64,000 nucleotides of DNA from an uncultured Clostridia bacterium (lineage in GTDB: Bacteria; Bacillota; Clostridia; TANB77; CAG-508). Positions 52,702 through 61,191 of this stretch are shown piece after piece. Position 1 is the stretch's first letter; each line of letters begins with the position of its first letter. Where the stretch lies: the NCBI GenBank assembly GCA_934167495.1, contig CAKPKP010000002.1, positions 62,001 to 126,000 on the forward strand, written 5' to 3'. Under the pieces are notes generated by a model. The model saw only the letters and a program-made list of their open reading frames with translations, was not told where the DNA came from and searched no databases. A program made the position numbers and the translations under genes.

Positions 52702-53373
52702 TTATACCTCCTTGACAATTTTTCCATCTTCGATTTTTATAATCCTATCTGCAATCTTAGCAATTTCCATATTATGTGTAATCATTACTATAGTTTGATT
52801 ATAATCTCTATTAGATTTTTTTAATAATGATACTATTTCATCACTTGCTTTAGAATCTAAATTTCCTGTAGGTTCATCTGCAAGAATTATAGCAGGATTA
52901 GTTATCATACTTCTTCCAATTGAAGTTCTTTGTTGTTGTCCTCCTGATAATTCATTTGGTAAATGAGTTCTTCTATTACTCAATCCTAGTACATTTATTA
53001 ATTCATCTAATCTTTTTTTATCAACCTTTCTATTATCTAAATTTAAAGGTAAAGTTATATTTTCTTCTACATTTAATATAGGAATCAAATTGTAAAACTG
53101 ATATATTAGTCCAACTTGTCTTCTTCTAAATATTGCAAGTTCGTCATCATTAAATTTATAAATGTCTTTTCCATCTATAAATACTTTGCCACTTGTTGGT
53201 CTATCTACTCCTCCTATTAGATGTAACAATGTTGATTTTCCACTTCCAGATGCACCAACAATTGCAACAAATTCTCCCTTATCTACTTTAAAAGATACAT
53301 TATCTAGAGCTTTTACTTTAGCTTGACCTGTACCATACTCTTTACATAAATTTTCTACTCTTAATATTTCCAT
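52702..53373 (-). CDS. ABC transporter ATP-binding protein (antimicrobial peptide exporter type)
   Basis: A 223-residue ATPase with Walker A GASGSGKSTLLH near 40, Q-loop YQFYNLI, signature LSGGQQQRTSIGRSM near 142, Walker B IILADEPTGNLDSKAS and ITHNMEIA. LolD/BceA-like. Gene order ATPase-permease-response regulator-kinase-mntP in one direction suggests a drug or peptide response module. The permease is frameshifted, so the ATPase may lack a partner. Confidence 0.94.
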   Translation of the reverse strand: MEILRVENLCKEYGTGQAKVKALDNVSFKVDKGEFVAIVGASGSGKSTLLHLIGGVDRPTSGKVFIDGKDIYKFNDDELAIFRRRQVGLIYQFYNLIPILNVEENITLPLNLDNRKVDKKRLDELINVLGLSNRRTHLPNELSGGQQQRTSIGRSMITNPAIILADEPTGNLDSKASDEIVSLLKKSNRDYNQTIVMITHNMEIAKIADRIIKIEDGKIVKEV

Positions 53374-53461
53374 AAATATCTCCTTTCAATTTGCTTAAAC
53401 TTATTATAAATTATTTAAAGTGACAAGTAAGTGACTTTTTTTAAATTCATATTATAATGTC

Positions 53462-53492
53462 AAAAAAGCTACCAACAATTGTTGATAGCTTC
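53462..53492 (-). terminator. Rho-independent terminator of the DEAH helicase gene
   Basis: GCTA(T)CAACAATTGTTG(G)TAGC stem followed by TTTTTT on the minus strand, 14 bases after the stop at 53506. Confidence 0.85.
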
Positions 53493-53505
53493 TTTGATAT
53501 TAATC

Positions 53506-56124
53506 TTACTCAATCATAAGTTCCTGATAATATTCCTCAAGGAATTTTAATGTATCAGTCACATTACTTATAGTCAGATCATTGGCTAATTCTCTTACAA
53601 GAGAATCGAAATCTTTTTTCACCTCTATTTCAGATTCTGTAAGAATTTTTTTCTTTTTACCTGGCTTATGACTGAACTTTGACTCTCCGTATTTCTTCTC
53701 GATTTCTTTTAAGAACAAATATTGCAGAGCCTCAAGTGTACTTGCATTTGCAAGTTCCTCGTCATCAGTAATTTTCAAAGTCACCTTATTTTTCTTAAGC
53801 TCCATATAGCTATATACAAAAATTGGTGTATCTCCAAATCCTCCATTATCCATAGTTAATTTGGTTTTACCAATTGTATCAGCAGCAGAAACAACATCAT
53901 TAATAGAATCCAGATTTACGGAATCACATTCCATTGTTTTTTGTTTACGAAGATTGTTCAACCTTTTAATTTCCACAGCTTTTTTAAGTGTTGCAATATT
54001 ACACTCCCTTCTGGGTTTACCAAAAAAATAATTTGATGAAAAATACAATTTTTCGCCAGAATCAAGAAAGATTTCTCTTTCCTTTGTGGTAAATAAAGTC
54101 TCATCATCAATCATAATCACAGATCTCTTTTCCAAAAAATCATAAAACACTTGGAATTGCTTTCCATCAATTACTACCATTTTCTGAGAGTTATTAACAG
54201 CATTACCATTTTCAAACTCTTCTTTCAAGCGGTTGTATTCAGGATGATCTTTAACAATTTCTATTGAAGAATCGATTTCAATTTCTGCAAAACTCCTCTT
54301 AACCGTAACTTCCACAGCATCCACACTTTTTGAATACCGCAGTTTTACCTCTTCCTCTACCTGGTTTGGTACAAGATTCAGAAGCATAGCTACATCTATT
54401 GTTGTAGCAAAAGTAAGTAATGTCATAGAAGAATTCCATCCATAATATCGAGTCTTATATTCAATAGTTTTTGGTATTCCCACTACTATTTCTGCATCAT
54501 ACGGATTAATACAACTGTTTCGGTTTAACTTAACATGTTTTTTGTCATATGATGTGTATTCATCATAATCTCTCACATAAACATTTGAAATCAATCCGTG
54601 CAAACAAGATCTTGTAATAGCTTCGCGATTTCCAGTATTACTAATTTCTACAGTTCCATACAGCACTTCTTTTAACTTCTTTATATGATCCTTAATTTTA
54701 AAGAAATTTTTCTTATAAATTCCATACTTTTCGAAGTCAACATATCGGCTTTTATTTATGAAATTCCATACATCAAGTTCTGCTAGTAAATCGCTTTTGG
54801 ATTCTGATGTAAAATAAGAATAAGATGTTCTGTTAGTAAGAAGACCTCCAATCTCAATAATTGCTGCTATAGTTAATACAGGCTCTGTTACTCCGTACTT
54901 TTCAGCTTCTATTATCATTCTTGCAAGCTGTACAGAAACAGGCATTTTAGCTATTTTATGTCCAATGTCTGTTACTTTGCCATTTTCAATAGCTCCTATA
55001 GCATTAAGCTCTTTTTTTGCAGTAACAATTGCTTCGCTTGTAGGCTGATGATAAAACTTGAGTTTTTCTGCATCTAAACCTATTTCAGCAAGCTGTAAAA
55101 CAACTCGATCCAAAATGCTTCTCTGAATTTCGGGAACACTTTCTTTTGCTCGTGATTCAATTGACTTATTAGAACAAAGAAAATATTTTCCCTGTTTTGT
55201 TCTACCAGCACGACCCTTGCGCTGAATAATATCAGAATAGCTAATATTACTCAAGAAAAGTCCCTGAATTCCATCTTCAACTTTTGAAATTCTTGCTAAT
55301 CCTGTATCAACCACAACATCTATATCAGATATCGTAATTGATGTTTGTGCAACATTAGTTGCTACTATGACTTTAGGATTATTATACTGTTCAAAGCATT
55401 TCTTCTGATCCTCCCAATCCATTTCACCATGTAATGGTAAAACGGTAGCATTAACTTTTTCATCTCCTAATCTCTCCATTACATCATGGATTTCTTTTTT
55501 GCCTGCAACGAAAACCAAAACATTTTTGTGCTTGTTAACATTTTCAATTATAGTGCCAACAAGCATAAACTCTTCTCTTTCTTCAATAGTAACATCGTAT
55601 AAGTTACCAGGTAAGTTTAATACTGCAACATCATCGCCCAAAAACTCAGCGAGTTTTATAGTGTCGAAAGTTGCACTCATAATTACAACCTTAGTATTCC
55701 ATTTTCCTTCCATGAATTTACACCAAGCTATTAAAGTCTCAATATTTAGATTCCATTCATGAACTTCATCTATTATCAAGATATTTTTGTTCTCAGTGTC
55801 CTGACTAAAGATTGTTTTTATGAGCTGTAGCCCATCTGTGCAATAAACGATTTTGCTATCAGGAGAAGAACACTTGTCATATGCAGTTTTGTATCCTACT
55901 TTCTCACCAAGCTGTTCCTGCATTTCTTCAGCGACTCTTTTAGCTAAAGTTTTCGCCGCCATAATCCGGGGTTCAGTTACAATCACACGATTATAATGTT
56001 CGGCCAGATACTGCGGAATTTGTGTTGATTTACCACTACCTGTTTCAGCAGAAACAATCGTAAAATAATGAGAGTTTACTGCCTCGATGATGTCGTTTTT
56101 GTAATTTGCTATTGGTAATAACAT
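53506..56124 (-). CDS. DEAH-box ATP-dependent RNA helicase-like protein
   Basis: An 872-residue superfamily 2 helicase. N-terminal motor: motif I ETGSGKSTQIPQYL near 31, Ia TEPRIMAAK, II IIDEVHEW (DEVH) near 127, III SATFD near 163. Second RecA domain: LPLHGEMDW, TNVAQTSITISDIDVVVDTG and motif VI QRKGRAGRTKQG near 310. These are followed by winged-helix/HA2-like and unique C-terminal regions ending in a basic segment (SHKPGKKKKIL). The length is nearer HrpB than HrpA, but the C-terminus is not the standard HrpB one. Codon use (CGG, GCC, CTG present) is less AT-biased than its neighbours, suggesting transfer. Role: RNA remodelling or defence, undetermined. Confidence 0.85.
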   Translation of the reverse strand: MLLPIANYKNDIIEAVNSHYFTIVSAETGSGKSTQIPQYLAEHYNRVIVTEPRIMAAKTLAKRVAEEMQEQLGEKVGYKTAYDKCSSPDSKIVYCTDGLQLIKTIFSQDTENKNILIIDEVHEWNLNIETLIAWCKFMEGKWNTKVVIMSATFDTIKLAEFLGDDVAVLNLPGNLYDVTIEEREEFMLVGTIIENVNKHKNVLVFVAGKKEIHDVMERLGDEKVNATVLPLHGEMDWEDQKKCFEQYNNPKVIVATNVAQTSITISDIDVVVDTGLARISKVEDGIQGLFLSNISYSDIIQRKGRAGRTKQGKYFLCSNKSIESRAKESVPEIQRSILDRVVLQLAEIGLDAEKLKFYHQPTSEAIVTAKKELNAIGAIENGKVTDIGHKIAKMPVSVQLARMIIEAEKYGVTEPVLTIAAIIEIGGLLTNRTSYSYFTSESKSDLLAELDVWNFINKSRYVDFEKYGIYKKNFFKIKDHIKKLKEVLYGTVEISNTGNREAITRSCLHGLISNVYVRDYDEYTSYDKKHVKLNRNSCINPYDAEIVVGIPKTIEYKTRYYGWNSSMTLLTFATTIDVAMLLNLVPNQVEEEVKLRYSKSVDAVEVTVKRSFAEIEIDSSIEIVKDHPEYNRLKEEFENGNAVNNSQKMVVIDGKQFQVFYDFLEKRSVIMIDDETLFTTKEREIFLDSGEKLYFSSNYFFGKPRRECNIATLKKAVEIKRLNNLRKQKTMECDSVNLDSINDVVSAADTIGKTKLTMDNGGFGDTPIFVYSYMELKKNKVTLKITDDEELANASTLEALQYLFLKEIEKKYGESKFSHKPGKKKKILTESEIEVKKDFDSLVRELANDLTISNVTDTLKFLEEYYQELMIE

Positions 56125-56241
56125 AAAAAATTCCTCCTAAAATAAATATGAAATTAGATTTATAAATTTTCAATGTGCTATTACAATTATAGCATACATT
56201 ATGTAAATTGTAAATTTTTACAATTATATATACTATATATA

Positions 56242-56293
56242 CAAAAAAAGAATTCTCATTATTAAATTTTTATCTAATAATAAGAATTCTTTT
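56242..56293 (-). terminator. Rho-independent terminator after the riboswitch-controlled gene
   Basis: AAAGAATTCTTATTATTA pairs with TAATAATGAGAATTCTTT and is followed by TTTTG on the minus strand, about 38 bases after the stop. Confidence 0.8.
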
Positions 56294-56330
56294 CAAAACA
56301 CTTACTTTTTATATTTATTTTCATTTAAAT

Positions 56331-56978
56331 TTATTTCAATGTATACTGACCAATATCTGGTTCTATAAATATTGAATCTTCTACATTTTCAAATTCATAC
56401 TCTCTTGTTGTAACTCTTTCACCTTCAACTGTTTTAATCCAAAGCCCTGTATCTTTTTCTAAATATACTTCTGCTCCTTCATAAGTTAATGATGCAAGTG
56501 ATACAAAACCATTTATCACATAACATTCTTTTCCATTATATTCTGTTTGGCTTAATTTTGATTTCATGCTTTCTACAAAAGTTTGCCAATTATTCTCTGT
56601 TTCTAAATAATTAATAACATTCATAGACATTACTGTACCATTATTTAATCTAGCTATTTTTGAATCTTTTGTTTCAATAAAAGTATCTGTTCTCTCTCCG
56701 TTGTTATACATAGATATTTTGGTTATTTCTTCATTTAGATTTCTTTCTATAAAAATAACTTCTTTATCATCTTTTTTATAATATTCAATACTTACAGTTA
56801 CTCCATTTTCTTCTTGTGCACATGATTTTATATGGTAATTCGTACTATTGGCATATTTTGAAACCTTATCTTGCAACCCCATAATTATAGAATACTTTCT
56901 AAATGTAAAAAACAAAAATATCATAATAATTATTAGTAGTAGAATTCCTATCATCATAAACATTTTTTTCTTACTCAT
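56331..56978 (-). CDS. Membrane-anchored protein of unknown function under c-di-GMP riboswitch control
   Basis: A 215-residue protein with an N-terminal TM helix (about residues 7-27) and the rest predicted outside. The outer part has beta-rich segments ending in NGKECYVINGF, VYLEKDTGLWIKT and FENVEDSIFIEPDIGQYTLK. That is a LolA/lipoprotein-carrier-like fold pattern seen in many uncharacterised Clostridia proteins; I recognise no named family. The start ATG has AAGGGGG, immediately after the riboswitch aptamer. The c-di-GMP link suggests a surface, adhesion or sessile-state role (inference). Confidence 0.7.
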   Translation of the reverse strand: MSKKKMFMMIGILLLIIIMIFLFFTFRKYSIIMGLQDKVSKYANSTNYHIKSCAQEENGVTVSIEYYKKDDKEVIFIERNLNEEITKISMYNNGERTDTFIETKDSKIARLNNGTVMSMNVINYLETENNWQTFVESMKSKLSQTEYNGKECYVINGFVSLASLTYEGAEVYLEKDTGLWIKTVEGERVTTREYEFENVEDSIFIEPDIGQYTLK

Positions 56979-56996
56979 AAAAATTCCCCCTTATCT

Positions 56997-57085
56997 TCTG
57001 TGCAACCTAGCTATCTTGAGCTTATAAGCTTTTAGACCTATGGCTTTGCGTAATAAATTTTCATTTATTTTGCCTTTTACATTAT
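56997..57085 (-). promoter_or_regulatory. Cyclic di-GMP-I (GEMM-I) riboswitch
   Basis: The minus-strand leader contains the GEMM-I landmarks in order: AAAAGGCAAAA, an AATAAAT-GAAA-ATTTATT hairpin with a GNRA-type GAAA tetraloop, ACGCAAAGCC, GGTCTAA, a second hairpin around AGCTTATAAGCT, and GATAGCTAGGTTGCACAG (the receptor and closing side). The aptamer ends about 8 bases before the AAGGGGG ribosome site of the gene at 56978, with no T-run, so control is probably at translation. The motif is well established; the direction of regulation is not known here. Confidence 0.85.
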
Positions 57086-57102
57086 TTACATAATATAAAT
57101 AC

Positions 57103-57131
57103 ATTATACCATATTGGTGTATATTTAGCAA
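57103..57131 (-). promoter_or_regulatory. Sigma-A promoter of the riboswitch-controlled gene
   Basis: TTGCTA and TATAAT spaced by exactly 17 bases on the minus strand. The -35 box overlaps the last codons of rdgB; the predicted start of transcription, near 57096, just precedes the aptamer. Confidence 0.75.
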
Positions 57132-57724
57132 ATTTCTCCATTATTTAAATTATCTAATTTTTGCTTGATTTTCTCCAAAGCTATTTTTCTAGCACTTATT
57201 TGATTTTTTTCCTCTTGAGTTAGTTCTGCTAAAGTTTTTCCATTCTCTAATTCAAAAATTTCATCAAATCCAAATCCATTTTCACCTCTAACTTCTTCTG
57301 CTACAAATCCGTCTATTATTCCTAATTCACAAATAGTATTTTTTCCATCTGATAAGGCAATAGCAGTTGTAAATTTTATTTTTCTATTTTTCTTTGGCAC
57401 TCCTTTTAATTTTTCTATTAATTTAAAATTTCTTTCTCTATCTGTTCCTTCAAACCATCTTTTTGTAACTACTCCTGGAAAACCATTTAAATATTCTATT
57501 TCTATACCAGAATCATCTGCTATGCACTTTTTTCCATTAAGCTTATTTGCAATAACTTCCGCTTTTTTTATGGCATTTCCTTCAAAAGTATCTTTATCTT
57601 CTTCTACGTCTATATCAATTCCTGCATCTTTTATAGAAGTTATTTTAAATTCTTTTAATATTTCTTGTGCTTCTTTTATTTTTCTAGCATTACCTGATGC
57701 TATAACTATTTCTTCCATTTTCAT
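57125..57724 (-). CDS. rdgB: XTP/dITP diphosphatase (RdgB/HAM1 family)
   Basis: Hydrolyses non-canonical purine nucleotides (XTP, dITP) to monophosphates to keep them out of DNA and RNA. The 199 residues have the family motifs: IVIASGNARKIKEAQEIL at the start, ADDSGIEIEYLNGFPGVVTKRW near 70, GENGFGFDEIFELENGKTLAELTQEEKNQISAR (in parts) at 140-178. Length is normal. It follows the broken ImmA-like gene, with its ATG 15 bases after that stop. Confidence 0.95.
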   Translation of the reverse strand: MKMEEIVIASGNARKIKEAQEILKEFKITSIKDAGIDIDVEEDKDTFEGNAIKKAEVIANKLNGKKCIADDSGIEIEYLNGFPGVVTKRWFEGTDRERNFKLIEKLKGVPKKNRKIKFTTAIALSDGKNTICELGIIDGFVAEEVRGENGFGFDEIFELENGKTLAELTQEEKNQISARKIALEKIKQKLDNLNNGEIC

Positions 57725-57739
57725 TATTTCCTTTCTATA

Positions 57740-58283
57740 TTATTTCTCTATTTCTTTATTTTTTTCTTCATATTTTGAAATTAATCTTTTAACATTTGCT
57801 TTTCTAAGTTTCATTTCTTCTACAAATTTATCTACTCTTTCTTTAGTCATACCTGGTTTATTAACACTGTTTTTAATTTCATATTCATATGTTTTAGCTA
57901 ACGCCCTTTCTAAAACATATGGTGATATATCACATTTTTCTACAGCAAATGTATCACTATCTATTTCATCCATAGCATTTCTCGGCTTCTTTTTATTTTC
58001 TTGTTGATTTACACTAAAACAATGCCCTAATTCATGACAATACATTGCTTTTCTTTCTTCTGGTGTAAAACCGTATTTCTAATAATCTTTTTTTATCTCT
58101 TACTATCAAAGCTAGTTTATCATCAAGTTTATAGGTAGCACATAATATTCTATCATTTTTATTCTCTACAATATCAGCATAAATAGCATAATATTCCTTA
58201 AATTTAATTAAATCTGATGTTACTACCGCTATATTTTCTGCAATTTCTATTTTAGTTCCCTTTTTATATTTATCATTTATCAT
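57740..58283 (-). pseudogene. ImmA/IrrE-like metallopeptidase gene broken by a frameshift
   Basis: Two overlapping frames make one protein. The first (ATG 58283) reads INDKYKKGTKIEIAEN...LDDKLALIVRDKKRLLE, then shifts out and stops at 58032. The second frame reads YGFTPEERKAMYCHELGHCF and onward, with the zinc motif HELGH and a downstream DEIDSDTFAVEK (third ligand region), ending at 57740. The shift lies in the TTAGAAATACGG at about 58074-58085. ImmA/IrrE peptidases usually cleave a repressor on a mobile element or stress regulator. No repressor gene is adjacent. Sequencing error or true decay cannot be told apart. Confidence 0.75.
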
Positions 58284-58425
58284 TTTACATTTACCTCAAT
58301 AAATTTTACTTTGAATTTTCTTCGTATATGAAAATTATATCAATTTTTTAATTTTTCATCAATACTAAAAAAAGTATTTGTAAGTTTTAATTATACATAA
58401 TTATTTCACTAAATTAAATTTTCCA

Positions 58426-58459
58426 TAAAAAAAAGTTCAAATTTTTCAATTTGAACTTT
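58426..58459 (-). terminator. Rho-independent terminator after tRNA-Asn
   Basis: AAAGTTCAAAT and ATTTGAACTTT arms with a five-base loop followed by TTTTT, directly after the CCA end of the tRNA. The stretch 58284-58425 is AT-rich with no other feature seen. Confidence 0.85.
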
Positions 58460-58535
58460 TGGCTCCTCAAGTAAGACTCGAACTTACGACCCTTCGGTTA
58501 ACAGCCGAATGCTCTACCGACTGAGCTATTGAGGA
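58460..58535 (-). tRNA. tRNA-Asn (anticodon GTT)
   Basis: A 76-nt cloverleaf with encoded CCA. Acceptor TCCTCAA / TTGAGGA plus discriminator G; D-arm TAGCTCAGTCGGTAGAGCA; anticodon arm CGGCTGTTAACCG with GTT; T-arm GGGTCGTAAGTTCGAGTCTTAC-type stem with TTCGA loop. All stems pair. Confidence 0.97.
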
Positions 58536-58540
58536 ATATT

Positions 58541-58568
58541 CCATTGAAGTTATTATTTCCTTCAATGG
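58541..58568 (-). repeat. Hairpin just upstream of tRNA-Asn
   Basis: CCATTGAAGG and CTTCAATGG arms with an AT loop lie five bases before the tRNA 5' end. Without a T-run it may be the end of the BI-1 transcript or a processing signal for the tRNA precursor. The remaining bases to 58635 are AT-rich. Confidence 0.45.
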
Positions 58569-58635
58569 TGAAATTATACATTATTTATTTTATAATTGCA
58601 ATAGTTTTTTTAAAATGTAACACAATTGTAATATT

Positions 58636-59331
58636 TTAATCATTTCTTTTTGCAAACAATCTTAATAATCTTAAGAAAATATTAATAAAATCTAAATACA
58701 ATTGCATTGCACAATATATTGCAATTTTATCTTCTTCAAATTCTTCAGATTCTTTTAATGCTCTAATTGTTGCCATATCGTATATTATTAGTCCAAAAAA
58801 TACTGCTAGCATTATCCAGTTTAACATTATTTCAAAACCAGTACTGCCTATAAAAAGATTTATTATAGTTAAAATTAAACCTGCAACTAACATCGCAAAT
58901 AAAATATTTCCCCATTTTGAAATATCTATTTCTGTTTTCTTTCCAACAAATGCTAAAACACCAAATATTAGTGATGTTGCAAGAAATGCTTTAAATATTG
59001 TTCCTAAATCAAAAGCAATAAATATTGTTGATAAGCTTAACCCATTTATCATGGAATATAAGAAAAATAATACTGTAACCATTCCTGGTGATAATTTTCT
59101 AAAACAAAATGAAAATAGTATAACAACTACTAATTCTGCAATAACTACTCCCCAATATCCTCCGCTCATTATTAAATTTTCCATAATATTAGAAGAATAA
59201 GTATACCATGCAGTTACAGCAGTTCCTAGCAACCCTAAGAACATCCAAAAGAAAGTTTTTGAATATAAAGTTTTATCACTAACTTCAGATATATATGACT
59301 TTTCTTCTCTTATAGGTGAATCATCTATCAT
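58636..59331 (-). CDS. Bax inhibitor-1 (TMBIM/YccA) family membrane protein
   Basis: A 231-residue protein with seven membrane helices and the BI-1 family pattern: TLYSKTFFWMFLGLLGTAVTAW, the SLSTIF(I)AF loop, FGVLAFVGKKTEIDISKWGNIL and the C-terminal LIIYDMATIRAL ... YCAMQLYLDFINIFLRLLRLF, ending FAKRND. Bacterial members include pH-sensitive calcium leak channels (YetJ) and YccA, which modulates FtsH; the role here is not known. It lies 12 bases downstream of the GT-C-like gene. Confidence 0.93.
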   Translation of the reverse strand: MIDDSPIREEKSYISEVSDKTLYSKTFFWMFLGLLGTAVTAWYTYSSNIMENLIMSGGYWGVVIAELVVVILFSFCFRKLSPGMVTVLFFLYSMINGLSLSTIFIAFDLGTIFKAFLATSLIFGVLAFVGKKTEIDISKWGNILFAMLVAGLILTIINLFIGSTGFEIMLNWIMLAVFFGLIIYDMATIRALKESEEFEEDKIAIYCAMQLYLDFINIFLRLLRLFAKRND

Positions 59332-59343
59332 ATAAATTCCTCC

Positions 59344-61191
59344 TTATTTTTTATTGTTAATTATTATACCATACTTTTTACCATTAAGTATATTTTCCAT
59401 AGAATTTTCACATTCAACTCCAACATATTCTACTCTTACTATATATAATTCTTCTCCTGAATTTAAAAAATCTATATTGTTTAAAATTTGTATATCCTCA
59501 TCTACAATTTTATATCCATTTGCATTCAAATATTCTATTTTACTTTCCAATAATTCGTAACTTATTGGTACATAGATTTTATTGGATTTTATTTTAGATA
59601 ATTGAATTTCTCTAGCTTTATTTGTAGTAGCAACCCAATCTTCTAAATTATATATAGGTTCGTCTTTTCTTAATAATGTTGGCATTAAACTATCATCACG
59701 AATAGCTCCCCATGCACCATCTATGGTTATTTTTTCACTACATCTATCAGTAAATATCTTTTTCATATTTTCTATATAACTATATTCATTTCTTGACTCA
59801 AAATTAGTAAATTTGCATAAAATATTATATATATTATCATATTTTATTAATGCATTTAAAGAAATTGAATATACACTAGATATTAATAATATAGCTAATA
59901 ATATTATTGTTAATTTGTCAGTTTTTAAAATTATTTTTATATTTTTATTAGATATTCTTTCTAATATTATAACCAAAATTATTATATTTGATAATGTAAG
60001 TAATATTGTTGCATATCTTACATAACCTAGTAAAACTTTTGACCATAAAATATATGTAAGAACAAGTACTAATATCATTTCAAATAATTTATCAAATTGT
60101 TTTCTTTTTATTTTTACAGTCTCAATTAATAATATTATTACAAATCCTATTCCCCACATTATATCTATTAATCTTGAATCATATGCACGTTTCCCATTCA
60201 ATGTTGCTACTATTGGCCATAATAATAATTCAATTATATTGGTATATCCAAAGTTTGTATCTTTCCAATTATCACAAGTAAAATATTCAGATTTAAATAC
60301 ACCATTATAATATGGAAATATCGGATTTCCTGTTTGTATTAGATTATATATAGAATATATTAAAAGTGGAAAGACTAATAATAAAACTGAAATTATATAA
60401 TCTCTTAATTTTAAATTTTTTAATTCTTTTATATTCTTTAAAAGGAAACAAATTGCAAGTGGAATAAGTAGCGCTATATTTGATATCTTTAATGTTATTG
60501 ATATTCCTATTATTAGTGAAAATATATACAATTTTATTTTTCCTTTTAAAATATCTTTCTCAAAAAATGCTATATAAAATATTTCAAGTAAAAAACATAA
60601 TGAATAATTATCAATATAATAAGTACCACACCATCCTATAATAATGCTCATAGTTAAAGGAAAAATTGAAAATATAGATATTAACTTTTCACTTACATTT
60701 TTAGTCATTTCCTTTAAAAATTTCTTTATTTGATAAAAAATTACTATCAATATGTAATAAGAACCAATTGTTCCCAACCTATATCCTAATATATTTCTAA
60801 ATAAAAAATTTACTCTATCTGCTAGTGGATATAAAAATGAATTTACAGCTCTACCTGCAAAAAAGTCATAATTTATTTTATCCATAAAAGGATTTTCTTG
60901 AAGATATATATGATAACTTAATGTATCCCATGAGTTATCTGGCACTGCAACTGTTGTAATAAAATATAAAAATAAAAGTGTTAAAAATATTAAATCAAAT
61001 TTATTAAAATCTTTTGAGAAAATTATTTTTTTCTTATACTTTAATATTCCAAATATTAATAGGTTTACAATTATTCCAAAAGCAATTGCATATACGTATT
61101 TAAGTCCTATTATATATATAGCAGTGTCTGCAATACAAACACTGCTTGTTAAAAATAGTAATATAAAAAAATGTATATTAAACTTTTTCAT
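59344..61191 (-). CDS. Polytopic membrane protein, GT-C glycosyltransferase-like
   Basis: A 615-residue protein with 11-13 membrane helices and a short soluble C-terminal part. Early in the first outer loop it has NSWDTLSYHIYLQENPF followed by FFAGRAVNSFLYPLADRVNF, the Asp/His pattern of GT-C-fold enzymes that use polyprenyl-phosphate sugars. The later VPISYELLESKIEYL and GYKIVDEDIQIL segments resemble C-terminal domains of such enzymes. The exact family and sugar are unknown. The start ATG directly follows the pfkA stop, using the end of pfkA (GGAGAG) as its ribosome site. Confidence 0.65.
   Translation of the reverse strand: MKKFNIHFFILLFLTSSVCIADTAIYIIGLKYVYAIAFGIIVNLLIFGILKYKKKIIFSKDFNKFDLIFLTLLFLYFITTVAVPDNSWDTLSYHIYLQENPFMDKINYDFFAGRAVNSFLYPLADRVNFLFRNILGYRLGTIGSYYILIVIFYQIKKFLKEMTKNVSEKLISIFSIFPLTMSIIIGWCGTYYIDNYSLCFLLEIFYIAFFEKDILKGKIKLYIFSLIIGISITLKISNIALLIPLAICFLLKNIKELKNLKLRDYIISVLLLVFPLLIYSIYNLIQTGNPIFPYYNGVFKSEYFTCDNWKDTNFGYTNIIELLLWPIVATLNGKRAYDSRLIDIMWGIGFVIILLIETVKIKRKQFDKLFEMILVLVLTYILWSKVLLGYVRYATILLTLSNIIILVIILERISNKNIKIILKTDKLTIILLAILLISSVYSISLNALIKYDNIYNILCKFTNFESRNEYSYIENMKKIFTDRCSEKITIDGAWGAIRDDSLMPTLLRKDEPIYNLEDWVATTNKAREIQLSKIKSNKIYVPISYELLESKIEYLNANGYKIVDEDIQILNNIDFLNSGEELYIVRVEYVGVECENSMENILNGKKYGIIINNKK

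Noticed and set aside
58460..58535. tRNA-Asn as an integration site
   Set aside because: No integrase or duplicated tRNA 3' end is nearby; the DEAH and ImmA-like genes are not bounded by such repeats.
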